This document shows, one piece after another, positions 53,152 to 61,305 of a stretch of 64,000 nt of DNA. The first letter of the stretch is position 1. Every line of letters starts with the position of its first letter. This stretch comes from Butyricimonas faecalis (lineage in GTDB: Bacteria > Bacteroidota > Bacteroidia > Bacteroidales > Marinifilaceae), in assembly GCF_003991565.1 (NCBI RefSeq), contig NZ_CP032819.1:4340001-4404000 (forward strand), in the 5' to 3' direction. Position numbers and translations under genes: made by a program. A model generated the notes under the pieces. It was not told where the DNA came from, did not search any database, and saw only the letters and a list, made by a program, of their open reading frames with translations.

Positions 53152-54324
53152 TTAAAATATGTTCCACACCAGTGATACACCGAGGCGGTTCACGCCCAGG
53201 TAATTCTTGCTCTCTTTGCCCTTTTTTACTCGTACGCCATCGATGACACTGTATTTGTCGAACTTCGCGTGGGTGCAACCCACTCCTATCGTGAAGTCGA
53301 ACGAGAAGTTGCAACCGAGAGGCAGGATGTAACCTCCCGTCAGGCCGCCGCCCATGAGATCGCCTTGCTTGCCCGTGTCGGAAAGCTTGTAGTTGAAATG
53401 TCCCGTGTGGTACATGGCCCCGATGTAGCCTCGTTTTTCCGTACCGAGATGATAGCGTACCTCGGGCGAGATTTCCCAAAGGGCGTAACGGCGGTCCTTG
53501 TTATCCCAAGTCCAGGACGTCCAGGTGCCGTTCAATTGAATGCTCCACGTTTTGTTCACGTGCCATTCTGCTCCAAGATCGGGAGTGAGCGTGGCCCAGC
53601 GCAACAGGTTGGCACGTAGGGCGAAAGTGGAAGACGTGGGCTTGTGGGTTTCCTTTTCGGCTTGCTCTCTTGCCAATCGTTCCCGTTCGGCTTGTTCCGC
53701 GGCAAGGCGTTCGGCTTCCGCTTTTTCACGCGCTGCCCGCTCTTGGGCGAGGAGGCGTTCCTTTTCGGCTTGCTCTTTTGCCAATCGTTCTTCCTCCCTC
53801 TTTTTCTCCGCGGCAAGGCGTTCGCGTTCGGCCTCGCCCGATACTTCGCGATTGTACGCTGCTACTCTGGCGGCAGCTTCCGCACCCGCAATCCGGGCAA
53901 CCTTATCTACCGGAGCCGGCAACATGACCACAACATAATCATGCTTGTTTCCTTTCATGTCCTTGCGGTTGTTTTCAATCTCCTTGTCGGTCACGAAGTG
54001 GCTTTCTTTCACCCCTCCATGTAAGATGAGTTCCGACTTCACCCTGTTGCGGCGTATCTTTGCCATTTCTGCAGAAGAACGCGTGGTGAGGCTTGTGACG
54101 TAGATATACATTTGGCCGGATTCGATGGCCGTGCGGTTCTGTTCTATGGCTTTCAGCAACCGGGATAGTTCCTTGCCGTTGCCGCTCCATGGAATGTAGA
54201 AGATGTCTTTTCCAGAGACGAACCGGAAAGTGTACGTGGTGTCGCTTTTTTCTTGTGCCATCGCGGGGACGGTCATGGCGAACAACCATAAGAATAAGGA
54301 TAAGAAATAGACTTTTTTGCTCAT
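53152..54324 (-). CDS. DUF3575 barrel protein with Ala/Glu/Arg coiled coil, first gene of the pilus operon
   Basis: The 390-residue exported protein (signal to AMAQEK) has three parts. Residues ~25-140 resemble the periplasmic OmpA-type fold seen in these loci (FRFVSGKDIFYIPW). Residues ~165-230 are a long charged coiled coil built of repeats such as ERLAKEQAEKERLLAQERAA. The last ~150 residues are a small beta-barrel of the DUF3575 type (LRANLLRWATLTPDLGAEWH, YALWEISPEVRYHLG) ending in Phe. DUF3575 genes regularly lead type V pilus operons in Bacteroides, and the protein may hold the assembly site in the outer membrane. Confidence 0.8.
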   Translation of the reverse strand: MSKKVYFLSLFLWLFAMTVPAMAQEKSDTTYTFRFVSGKDIFYIPWSGNGKELSRLLKAIEQNRTAIESGQMYIYVTSLTTRSSAEMAKIRRNRVKSELILHGGVKESHFVTDKEIENNRKDMKGNKHDYVVVMLPAPVDKVARIAGAEAAARVAAYNREVSGEAERERLAAEKKREEERLAKEQAEKERLLAQERAAREKAEAERLAAEQAERERLAREQAEKETHKPTSSTFALRANLLRWATLTPDLGAEWHVNKTWSIQLNGTWTSWTWDNKDRRYALWEISPEVRYHLGTEKRGYIGAMYHTGHFNYKLSDTGKQGDLMGGGLTGGYILPLGCNFSFDFTIGVGCTHAKFDKYSVIDGVRVKKGKESKNYLGVNRLGVSLVWNIF

Positions 54325-54368
54325 ATATTCGGTATGTTTTACTATTATGTAAATTGGTTAAACATACG

Positions 54369-54399
54369 CAAATTTAGAGAAACGGACTAGAATTAAAAA
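54369..54399 (-). promoter_or_regulatory. Candidate pilus-operon promoter
   Basis: TAAATTTG (54369-54376, minus strand) matches TAnnTTTG and gives a start near 54362, about 40 bases before the DUF3575 ATG. The -33 region (CTTTTTA, ~54394-54400) is weak. An 8-bp inverted repeat (GTATGTTT 54332-54339, AAACATAC 54360-54367) lies in the leader, and TTCGGTA/TACCGAA (54328-54334, 54401-54407) brackets the promoter. Confidence 0.4.
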
Positions 54400-54466
54400 G
54401 TACCGAACAGGGGAGTGGCGTTTTAATTGTGGTAATCGCATATTTTTGTCGTTTAGATAACTTTAC

Positions 54467-55016
54467 GTTGTTGTTTGAGCATATTTTTTGTTGTTTGAGC
54501 ACTTTTCGTTTTGTACGTTTTTGACGTTTTTTGACGATTTTCCCCATTCCAATGATTTCTGCCATGCTCTTCTCGGGGGTATCGCATCATCTTTCATGCG
54601 GAGCGAAGATTTATTACTTATCGTGATCATGCCATAATACCCGTGATATTACTCGAATCTAACCCTAATAAAGCAGTAAATAAACCCAAATAATACCACA
54701 CGTCCGGAGATCATTCGAAGTTTATCCAGAGCTTAACCATCCCGTAACGTCTGAGCAACGTCTGAACAACGTGTGAGCAACGACTAAGCGGGATTATTTC
54801 CATAGGATTTCGGTAGGATTTCCTATGGTTTTCAGTATAAGTTATTTTGTATTCATTCCCAAATGCAAGAATGTATGTATTATTACCCGTTACCAAATGA
54901 AGGAAGAATGAAGACTTAAGGTAATTATCGGATAATCATAAGGCAAAGACCTATTAATTCCGTTTCAAAGACACTCGTGAACGTCTTTGAAACGTCTTTG
55001 TATCGAAGTTAATACG
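54467..55016. repeat. Gene-free region with stacked short repeats
   Basis: No gene is supported between 54325 and 55118. It holds GTTGTTTGAGC twice (about 54470 and 54490), a run of four imperfect AACGTCTGAGCA units (54746-54785), an inverted repeat CCATAGGA/TCCTATGG (54800-54828) and a perfect 12-bp inverted repeat CGTTTCAAAGAC/GTCTTTGAAACG (54961-54994), whose right arm is repeated once more. These look like protein-binding or processing sites between two divergent operons. Confidence 0.5.
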
Positions 55017-55118
55017 TCTTTAATCCCTAAGTACATCAAATGTGCAACGGGTAAACACGGGATATTATCCTTGTATTCCTATTTTCCTTAATCTATTCTA
55101 TCAGGATAAACGGGCTTC

Positions 55119-55349
55119 ATGCAATTGTACTATGAGTGCGAAAGCGGAGTTTATGAAATGAAGGATTTTGGGAATGATGATTATACAGGGGATTGCTTCG
55201 CACTGGTGGGGAGGTTACACGGACTGGAATGTAAAACGGTAAAGGAGAAGCGGAAAGAGGATGAACTCGTGGCAATGGCACGGGGTATTTTCGGACGGCA
55301 GGACTTTATTACTTTGATATTATGTACGTTATATCTCATGCTGTCGTAA
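55119..55349 (+). CDS. Uncertain small ORF
   Basis: The frame encodes 76 residues with an acidic N-terminal part (GNDDYTGDCFALVG) and a hydrophobic C-terminus (FITLILCTLYLML). I recognise no family. It lies between the repeat-rich gap and the AbiE operator with no visible promoter. It may be a remnant or a chance ORF. Confidence 0.25.
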   Translation: MQLYYECESGVYEMKDFGNDDYTGDCFALVGRLHGLECKTVKEKRKEDELVAMARGIFGRQDFITLILCTLYLMLS

Positions 55350-55370
55350 TAATAGGATAGGATATTTTTT

Positions 55371-55422
55371 CAAAATTTCGGCAGTAGAAAGATATTACTG
55401 CCGAAATTTTGATGTATATTTG
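55371..55422 (+). promoter_or_regulatory. AbiE operon operator and promoter
   Basis: A perfect 16-bp inverted repeat (CAAAATTTCGGCAGTA at 55371-55386 and its complement at 55396-55411) with a 9-base spacer stands directly before a TATATTTG -7 box (55415-55422). It covers the place of the -33 element, so a bound dimer would block transcription. AbiEi antitoxins are known to repress their operons at inverted repeats. Confidence 0.7.
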
Positions 55423-55444
55423 TACTACATTATAAAGAAGAGAT

Positions 55445-56164
55445 ATGAATAGCAAATTACAAGAAAGTAAGGTGAAGCAGTTGTTTACCCGGCAGGAAGT
55501 TATCACCAATACGGATATACTCTATTTATATAGAAAAGAGGAACCTGAGATACCGGAGGCAACCGCAAACTGGCGGATATATCACTTGGTTCAGAAAGGG
55601 ATAATCCAGAGAATTGGCAGGGGAAAATATCGTGAAGGTAAAACACTAACCTTTTCTCCCGAATTGTCGGCAAAGACTATAAAGGCGGGGAAATTTATCA
55701 GGAAAGAATATCCCTATATTAATTATTGTATTTGGGAACTGTCGATAATCAATAGTTTTAGCCAACATCTCATTAATTATAACGTGATTTTTTTGGAAGT
55801 GGAACGTGAGGTTATTGATTCAGTTTACAGAGCGTTGAAGGATATGAGGTACAAGGTTGTCCGTATCAAGGATATAAAAGAAGATTTGTCCGATTTTGCC
55901 GGATATATTTGTGTGCGTGCATTGGTTACTGAGGCTCCTCTACTGAAAGAAAAGAGTGGTCAAGTAGCTTCGTTGGAAAAAATATTGGTTGATTTGTATT
56001 GCGACAGAGAGTTTACCCCCTTTCAGGGGAACGAGATATACCATATATATAAGAATGCTTTCAATGATTATACCGTAAATGAAAGCACAATGTTAAGGTA
56101 TGCAAGCCGCAAGGAGAAAAAGGCGGAGATAGAGGAAATTATTAATTCTATAAAACGGCAGTAA
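55445..56164 (+). CDS. AbiEi-like antitoxin/repressor (DUF6577)
   Basis: The 239-residue protein has an N-terminal winged helix (VKQLFTRQEVITNTDILYLY; IYHLVQKGIIQRIGRGKYRE, ~1-70) and a C-terminal antitoxin-like domain (IWELSIINSFSQHLINYNVI; ~95-235). Genes of this family precede AbiEii toxins in Bacteroidetes. It probably neutralises the toxin at the level of expression or effect and represses the operon through the inverted repeat just upstream. The stop lies inside a second, partial copy of that operator. Confidence 0.8.
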   Translation: MNSKLQESKVKQLFTRQEVITNTDILYLYRKEEPEIPEATANWRIYHLVQKGIIQRIGRGKYREGKTLTFSPELSAKTIKAGKFIRKEYPYINYCIWELSIINSFSQHLINYNVIFLEVEREVIDSVYRALKDMRYKVVRIKDIKEDLSDFAGYICVRALVTEAPLLKEKSGQVASLEKILVDLYCDREFTPFQGNEIYHIYKNAFNDYTVNESTMLRYASRKEKKAEIEEIINSIKRQ

Positions 56165-56188
56165 TTCACTTATACTGCCAAAATTTTG
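56157..56188 (+). promoter_or_regulatory. Second operator-like inverted repeat between the AbiE genes
   Basis: GGCAGTA (56157-56163) and TACTGCC (56173-56179) have the same 9-base spacer as the upstream operator. The right arm TACTGCCAAAATTTTG differs from the upstream arm at one base, and the left arm matches only over its inner seven bases. Confidence 0.6.
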
Positions 56189-56193
56189 ATATT

Positions 56194-57285
56194 ATGATAG
56201 ACATAAAAAGTATTGAAAAGGATTGGGTTGAAGGAATTTCAAAGAGGAAGAAAGCCGATAAAATCCTTATAGAGAAAGTTATCAGAGCATTGATGTTATT
56301 GGAGGGATTAAGCAACTCAGGTTTGGATTTCGTTTTTAAGGGGGGAACAGCTCTTATGCTGTTGTTAGGTACAACCAAACGTCTATCTATAGACATTGAC
56401 ATTATTGTACCTAACAGGAGCGTTGACCTGACTGATTATCTGGATAAGTTCATAACAGAAAAGGGATTTGCCCGATACGAGAAGCAGGAAAGAAAGGTAC
56501 AAAGTGACATAGAGAAGGAGCACTATAAACTGTTCTTTATATCTGCACTTAACGGAAAGGAATCACATATTTTACTAGATGTGCTGAAAGAGGGCATTTA
56601 TTATAAAACTCTTGTGAAAACTCCGGTAAGCAGTAGTTTCCTTAAAGAAACAGGACCTCCCATTATGGTTACCACTCCAGACTTTAATAATATATTAGGA
56701 GATAAACTGACTGCGTTTGCTCCAACAACAACCGGCATTCCTTATATCAAAAAGGATAAAGAGATGGGAATGGAGATTATTAAACAAATGTATGATGTGG
56801 GGTGTCTATTTGATGAGATTGATAATGTCAGTATGGTTAAGGATGTATTCAATGCTTTTGCCACCGTTGAACTAAAGTACAGGGGAAACACACATACAAT
56901 CTCTGACGTGTTGGATGATACTTTTTATACAGCGTTGGCTATCTGTTTCAGAAAAGATATTCAGAATACCAATTTTGCTGTCTTGAATAATGGGATTACT
57001 TCAATTAAGTCTTATATATTCTCCGATTCCTTTCACCTGGATAAAGCTGTTACGTACGCCTCCAAAGCTGCTTATTTAACTATATTAATAAAATACTCCA
57101 AAGAAGAAATAATCAGATTTAACCCTAAAGTTAATTTAAAGGATTTAGAAATAAAGCAGTTCAATCCAGCACATCCTTTAAATGAATTGAACAAACTGAA
57201 TAAACTGAAAAAATCCAATCCAGAGGCTTTCCATTACTGGTATCAAATTTATAAGATTATTCAAGAGAACGAAGAGAATAAATAG
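56194..57285 (+). CDS. AbiEii/AbiGii-type nucleotidyltransferase toxin
   Basis: The 363-residue protein carries the AbiEii polymerase-beta-like nucleotidyltransferase core: VFKGGTALMLLLGTTKRLSI (~residues 49-68), followed by DIDII with the metal-binding Asp pair, and a conserved PDFNNILGDKLTAF (~165) with the Lys and Asp of motif III. Enzymes of this family transfer nucleotides to tRNA or related targets and stop growth, giving abortive phage defence. It follows the antitoxin by 29 bases, most of them occupied by the second operator. Confidence 0.88.
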   Translation: MIDIKSIEKDWVEGISKRKKADKILIEKVIRALMLLEGLSNSGLDFVFKGGTALMLLLGTTKRLSIDIDIIVPNRSVDLTDYLDKFITEKGFARYEKQERKVQSDIEKEHYKLFFISALNGKESHILLDVLKEGIYYKTLVKTPVSSSFLKETGPPIMVTTPDFNNILGDKLTAFAPTTTGIPYIKKDKEMGMEIIKQMYDVGCLFDEIDNVSMVKDVFNAFATVELKYRGNTHTISDVLDDTFYTALAICFRKDIQNTNFAVLNNGITSIKSYIFSDSFHLDKAVTYASKAAYLTILIKYSKEEIIRFNPKVNLKDLEIKQFNPAHPLNELNKLNKLKKSNPEAFHYWYQIYKIIQENEENK

Positions 57286-57320
57286 ATTCAAATAAGAGAC
57301 ACGGTCCTACAACTGCCAAT

Positions 57321-57480
57321 CACAGTGTAGCAGGCATTCTTTTGCCTGTTAACTCTATATGACGGTTCCGTACCCCTGCATGGAATGTTAATGCACCCAC
57401 AGCCCTTGAGGTGTTAGATAGCGGGACAGGTGGAACCGTTTTTGCCCTAATTTTGTATCAAAAGACTTATGAAGGGAAAT
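57321..57480 (+). repeat. Degenerate copy of the structured element
   Basis: About 160 bases match 57717-57880 with roughly 80-85% identity by eye (GCAGGCATT...TTGCCTGTTAAC, the GTTAATGCACCCACAGCC block, GCGGGACAGG, and the CTTATGAAGGGAAAT end). It lacks the 5' strand that closes the long stem of the second copy and has no promoter, so it is probably dead. Confidence 0.75.
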
Positions 57481-57649
57481 TGCGAGTCTGTTTTTGTATA
57501 GGAGATCAGATGATTCGCTTGCTAAAAATGTATTTTGTTACAAAGTGGTGTTCTATCCTTTTTAGATACGGAGTGGTAACACATTATAGTGGTATAAATG
57601 TAAGATATGCTACATCGGATAATTTTGATTGTTAATTTTTGAGGTGATA

Positions 57650-57680
57650 TTTGTTTTTTATAAAAATGTATGTATATTTG
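57650..57680 (+). promoter_or_regulatory. Promoter of the structured RNA, TTTG-N19-TATATTTG
   Basis: TTTG at 57650-57653 and TATATTTG at 57673-57680 are spaced by exactly 19 bases. The predicted start (~57686) falls on the first base pairs of the long stem of the element. Confidence 0.7.
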
Positions 57681-57683
57681 TGA

Positions 57684-57880
57684 TGCATAACATACCACAA
57701 AGGCGGGGAATCCTGCCACAGTGTAGCAGGCATTTTTTTGCCTGTTAACTCCATACGGCGGTTCCGAACCCCCGTGTGGAGTGTTAATGCACCCACAGCC
57801 TTTGTGGTGTTATGCAGCGGGACAGGCGGAACCGTTTCTTTTCGCCCTAATTTTATACTAAAAGATTTATGAAGGGAAAT
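57684..57880 (+). ncRNA. Candidate structured small RNA, intact copy
   Basis: No sensible ORF is present. GCATAACATACCACAAAGGC (57684-57703) pairs with GCCTTTGTGGTGTTATGC (57798-57815) with one bulge. Inside are a CAGGCA/TGCCTG hairpin (~57727-57742) and an arm ACTCCATACGG/CCGTGTGGAGT (~57748-57783) with GGTTCCGAACC at its tip. CGGTTCCG in that tip is complementary to CGGAACCG (~57828-57835), so a pseudoknot is possible. The closing part is followed by CGCCCTAATTTTATAC. The rest of the gap (57481-57649 and 57881-58194) shows nothing I can name. Confidence 0.55.
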
Positions 57881-58194
57881 CGTGATCATATTTTAGCATG
57901 GAGGTTGCTGATCCGGCTTCCATTTTTCTTTGATTTTTAGCGTTTACTTGTAACGAGATCGGCTAGAAGAGCATTCGTGTTTAGGAATGTTTTGATCTTT
58001 TTATTTTTTGCCGGTTAGGTGAAATCTTTGTCTTGCAAGATAAAGGGGGTGTGTATCATATCAAACTGTAATGGAATGTGGATGGTGAAATAAGGAACGG
58101 AAAATAGAATAGAAGGTGTATTCTCGGCCTGGAAAACTTTGAATATCACCTTCTTGTGTAAATCAATTTTATTAATTAATTAACAATCAAAGTT

Positions 58195-61100
58195 ATGAAA
58201 AAAACTTATGACAGGAAAGTTTTTAAGCGAAAATTACTGTCTCGAAGGATTGGGGTAAACGTGATTATCCGGTTGTTTATGATTTTGTTACTGGGATTCC
58301 CGCTATTGACGAGGGCCGGGACGATGGATTCTACCCGGGTGGAGAACCGGGAGGTGAGGGGAAAGGTGATAGACGAGAAGAAGCAACCCATTCCGGGAGT
58401 TTCGGTTCGCCTGGGAGGAACATCGATGGGAACAGCCACGGACGTGGACGGGAAGTTTAAATTGTTAGTTCCGGCAGACACGGCCACGCTGGTGGTTTCC
58501 TTTATCGGGATGAAAACGGAGATCGTGAGGCTTCCCCGGTTGAGGGCGGGCGTGGAGCAGAAAGAGTTGACAATCGTGTTGCGGGATGAGGACGTGAGGC
58601 TGGAGGACGTGGTGGTGACGGGTATTTTTACCCGAAAGAAGGAGAGTTTCACGGGATCGGCTTCCACCTATTCCGCCGCGGAGTTGAAAACGATGGGAAC
58701 GCAGAACATCCTGCAGGGGTTGAAGACGCTGGACCCGGCTTTCGCTATCTTGGAGGATAACCAGTTTGGTTCGGACCCGAACCGTTTGCCGAACATGGAG
58801 ATCCGTGGCAAGTCGAGCATGTCGGGATTGAGAGATCAGTTGGAGGCAGACCCGAACCAGCCGCTTTTTATCCTGGATGGTTTCGAGTCGACGTTGGCGG
58901 CGATTAACGATTTGGATATTAACCGGGTGGCCTCTATCACGATATTGAAGGACGCGGCCTCGACGGCCATTTACGGATCGAAGGCTGCCAACGGGGTGAT
59001 CGTGGTGGAGACGGTGAAACCGGAGGCGGGTAAATTGCGGGTGAGTTACACGGGGAACTTGAATCTCTCGATGCCGGATTTGTCGAGTTATAACTTGATG
59101 AACGCGAGGGAGAAGTTGGAGTTCGAACGGCTGGCAGGAAGATTTAATCCGTCAAGTACGACAAACGAGATCGAATTGGATGGAGTATATAATGAGAAGT
59201 TGAAGGAGATCGAGAGCGGGGTGGACACGTACTGGTTGGCGGAACCTTTGCGGGTGGGTGTGAACCAGAAACACTCGCTTTACGTGCAGGGCGGAGAGGA
59301 GAATTTTTTGTTTGGTTTGGGAGTGGGATACAACGGAATTTCCGGGGTAATGGAAAAGTCAGACCGGAGTGTGATCAGCGGTAATATCGATTTGATTTAC
59401 CGGGTGTCGAAATTCCAGTTCTCGAACAAGTTCTCGTTTTCTTCCACAGATTATAAAAATCCGATCGTGGCTTTTTACGAGTATGCGCAGGCGAACCCGT
59501 ATTATAAAAAACGTAATCCAGACGGGACGGTGGAGAAGTGGTTGGAAAACAATGACTTTTTTGAGGCTCCCAACCCGTTGTGGAATGCAAGCCAAAATAG
59601 CCGGGACGAGGGGAAAAATCTCGCCTTGAGTAATTATTTTATCGCGGAGTATTCCCCGTCGATAGCATGGCGAATGCGAGCTCGTTTGGGGTTAACCTAT
59701 GGGAATGATGACACGGAGAGATTTTATTCCCGGAACGATACCCGTTACGAGAATATGGAAACAACTAAAAAAGGAGAGTTTCGTTCTTCAAATATCCGGA
59801 CGAATCGAGTGGAAGGGGAATTGAGTATCACGTATGCAAAGATGTTGGGAAAACACCGGATTAATTTGATCGCGGGAGGAAATATATATAGTAACAAGTC
59901 TCTCACGCAGGGATATTCGGCAGTGGGATTCCCGGATGGGGATTTTTCTTACCCCTCTTTCGCGAACGGCTATCCGGAAAACGGGACTCCTTCGTATTAC
60001 GAATCTGAGTCTCGTTCTTTGAACGGTTATTTTAACGCGGGGTATTCGTTTGATGATCGTTATTTGATGGACTTCAGCTTGCGAACAAGTGGCTCTTCGG
60101 TTTTCGGTACCTCCCGGAAATATAACACGACATGGTCGGTGGGATTGGGATGGAACTTGCACAAGGAGAAGTTTATCATGGATCACGTGGGATGGATTGA
60201 CTTGTTGAAATTGAGAGCTTCGGTAGGAAATCCCGGGAACCAGAATTTTGACTCTGCGCAATCGTTGTTAACTTATTCATTTCAGTATGGCTCGATGAAT
60301 TATTTCGGGCAGGGAGCCATGTTGTCACAGATCGGCAACCCGGACTTAGAATGGCAAATCACGATGGACAAGAATATCGGCTTGGACGTGACGTTGTTCA
60401 ACAAGCGGTTTTCACTAACAGCGGATTACTATTACAAAGTTACAGATCCTTTGTTAATCAAAGTGAGCGTTCCGTTATCTTCGGGTACATCGATGTATAT
60501 GACAAATGCCGGGGAACAAATTTCACAAGGCTTTACGGTATCGGTGACTTATTATATTTTTCAGAATTTTGAAGATCGCTTTTTGTGGATGATTCGGGGA
60601 AATTTGAGGACTCAAAAAACTCGGATAGATAACATCGGCAACAAACTTTCGACTTTGAATGCCAGTGGTAAAGGACGGAATACGCAGAGGTATTACGACG
60701 GGGCGGATCCGGATGATATCTGGGCTGTGAAATCGGTGGGGATTGACCCCTCGAACGGTAAGGAGTTGTTTTATGCCAAGGACGGGAGTTATACATACGA
60801 TTTCTCTTACGATGAAGAGGTGATTTGTGGGAATACCCGGCCTGACGTGGAGGGGATTCTTGGAACTTCGTTGAACTGGAAGGGATTTTCTGTGAACTTG
60901 AATTTCCGTTACCAGATGGGAGCAGACGTGTTCAACGAGGCGTTGTATAGCAAAGTGGAGAATATTTCCCGGAGTGACTTGAATAAGAACCAGGATCGGC
61001 GTGCATTGTACGAGCGTTGGCAGAAGGAGGGTGATGTCGTGCGTTTTAAGGATATTGCCAGCGCGGAGACTACTCCGATGTCCTCTCGTTTTGTGCAAAG

Positions 61101-61299
61101 GGAGAACGTGTTATCATTGGAGTCAATATACGTGGGATACGAATTTTATGACGGATGGATCAAAAAACTGGGATTAAGCAGTTTAAAATTGCAGTGGTCC
61201 ATGCGTGATGTGTTCCGTGCCTCAACGGTTAGGTCGGAGAGAGGAATATCATACCCCTTCGCGAGAAGCATGGAGGCGGGAATTTCGTTTAATTTTTAA
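58195..61299 (+). CDS. SusC/RagA-type TonB-linked outer-membrane protein
   Basis: The 1034-residue protein imports oligomeric nutrients with its SusD partner. After a long basic leader and membrane-type signal (to TRAGTMD) come a carboxypeptidase-regulatory-like domain (VRGKVIDEKKQPIPGVSVRL, ~50-135), a plug (~145-270; QPLFILDGFES and AASTAIYGSKAANGVIVVET, the SusC signature) and a large barrel ending ISFNF. No STN (FecA-type signalling) domain is visible, and no ECF sigma/anti-sigma pair lies upstream, so control probably differs from the sigma-linked loci. The substrate cannot be inferred; no glycosidase or peptidase gene is in view. Confidence 0.92.
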   Translation: MKKTYDRKVFKRKLLSRRIGVNVIIRLFMILLLGFPLLTRAGTMDSTRVENREVRGKVIDEKKQPIPGVSVRLGGTSMGTATDVDGKFKLLVPADTATLVVSFIGMKTEIVRLPRLRAGVEQKELTIVLRDEDVRLEDVVVTGIFTRKKESFTGSASTYSAAELKTMGTQNILQGLKTLDPAFAILEDNQFGSDPNRLPNMEIRGKSSMSGLRDQLEADPNQPLFILDGFESTLAAINDLDINRVASITILKDAASTAIYGSKAANGVIVVETVKPEAGKLRVSYTGNLNLSMPDLSSYNLMNAREKLEFERLAGRFNPSSTTNEIELDGVYNEKLKEIESGVDTYWLAEPLRVGVNQKHSLYVQGGEENFLFGLGVGYNGISGVMEKSDRSVISGNIDLIYRVSKFQFSNKFSFSSTDYKNPIVAFYEYAQANPYYKKRNPDGTVEKWLENNDFFEAPNPLWNASQNSRDEGKNLALSNYFIAEYSPSIAWRMRARLGLTYGNDDTERFYSRNDTRYENMETTKKGEFRSSNIRTNRVEGELSITYAKMLGKHRINLIAGGNIYSNKSLTQGYSAVGFPDGDFSYPSFANGYPENGTPSYYESESRSLNGYFNAGYSFDDRYLMDFSLRTSGSSVFGTSRKYNTTWSVGLGWNLHKEKFIMDHVGWIDLLKLRASVGNPGNQNFDSAQSLLTYSFQYGSMNYFGQGAMLSQIGNPDLEWQITMDKNIGLDVTLFNKRFSLTADYYYKVTDPLLIKVSVPLSSGTSMYMTNAGEQISQGFTVSVTYYIFQNFEDRFLWMIRGNLRTQKTRIDNIGNKLSTLNASGKGRNTQRYYDGADPDDIWAVKSVGIDPSNGKELFYAKDGSYTYDFSYDEEVICGNTRPDVEGILGTSLNWKGFSVNLNFRYQMGADVFNEALYSKVENISRSDLNKNQDRRALYERWQKEGDVVRFKDIASAETTPMSSRFVQRENVLSLESIYVGYEFYDGWIKKLGLSSLKLQWSMRDVFRASTVRSERGISYPFARSMEAGISFNF

Positions 61300-61305
61300 T
61301 AGTTG

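Noticed and set aside
28870..54324. DGR reverse transcriptase, Avd or template repeat inside the locus
   Set aside because: I looked for an RT-like frame with a YxDD motif and for a non-coding copy of the variable ends; none is present. The DGR reading therefore rests on the pattern of the ends alone.
57411..57635. Plus-strand ORF of 74 codons in the structured-element region
   Set aside because: It spans the 3' part of the degenerate repeat and unrelated AT-rich DNA, and is not kept in the second copy.
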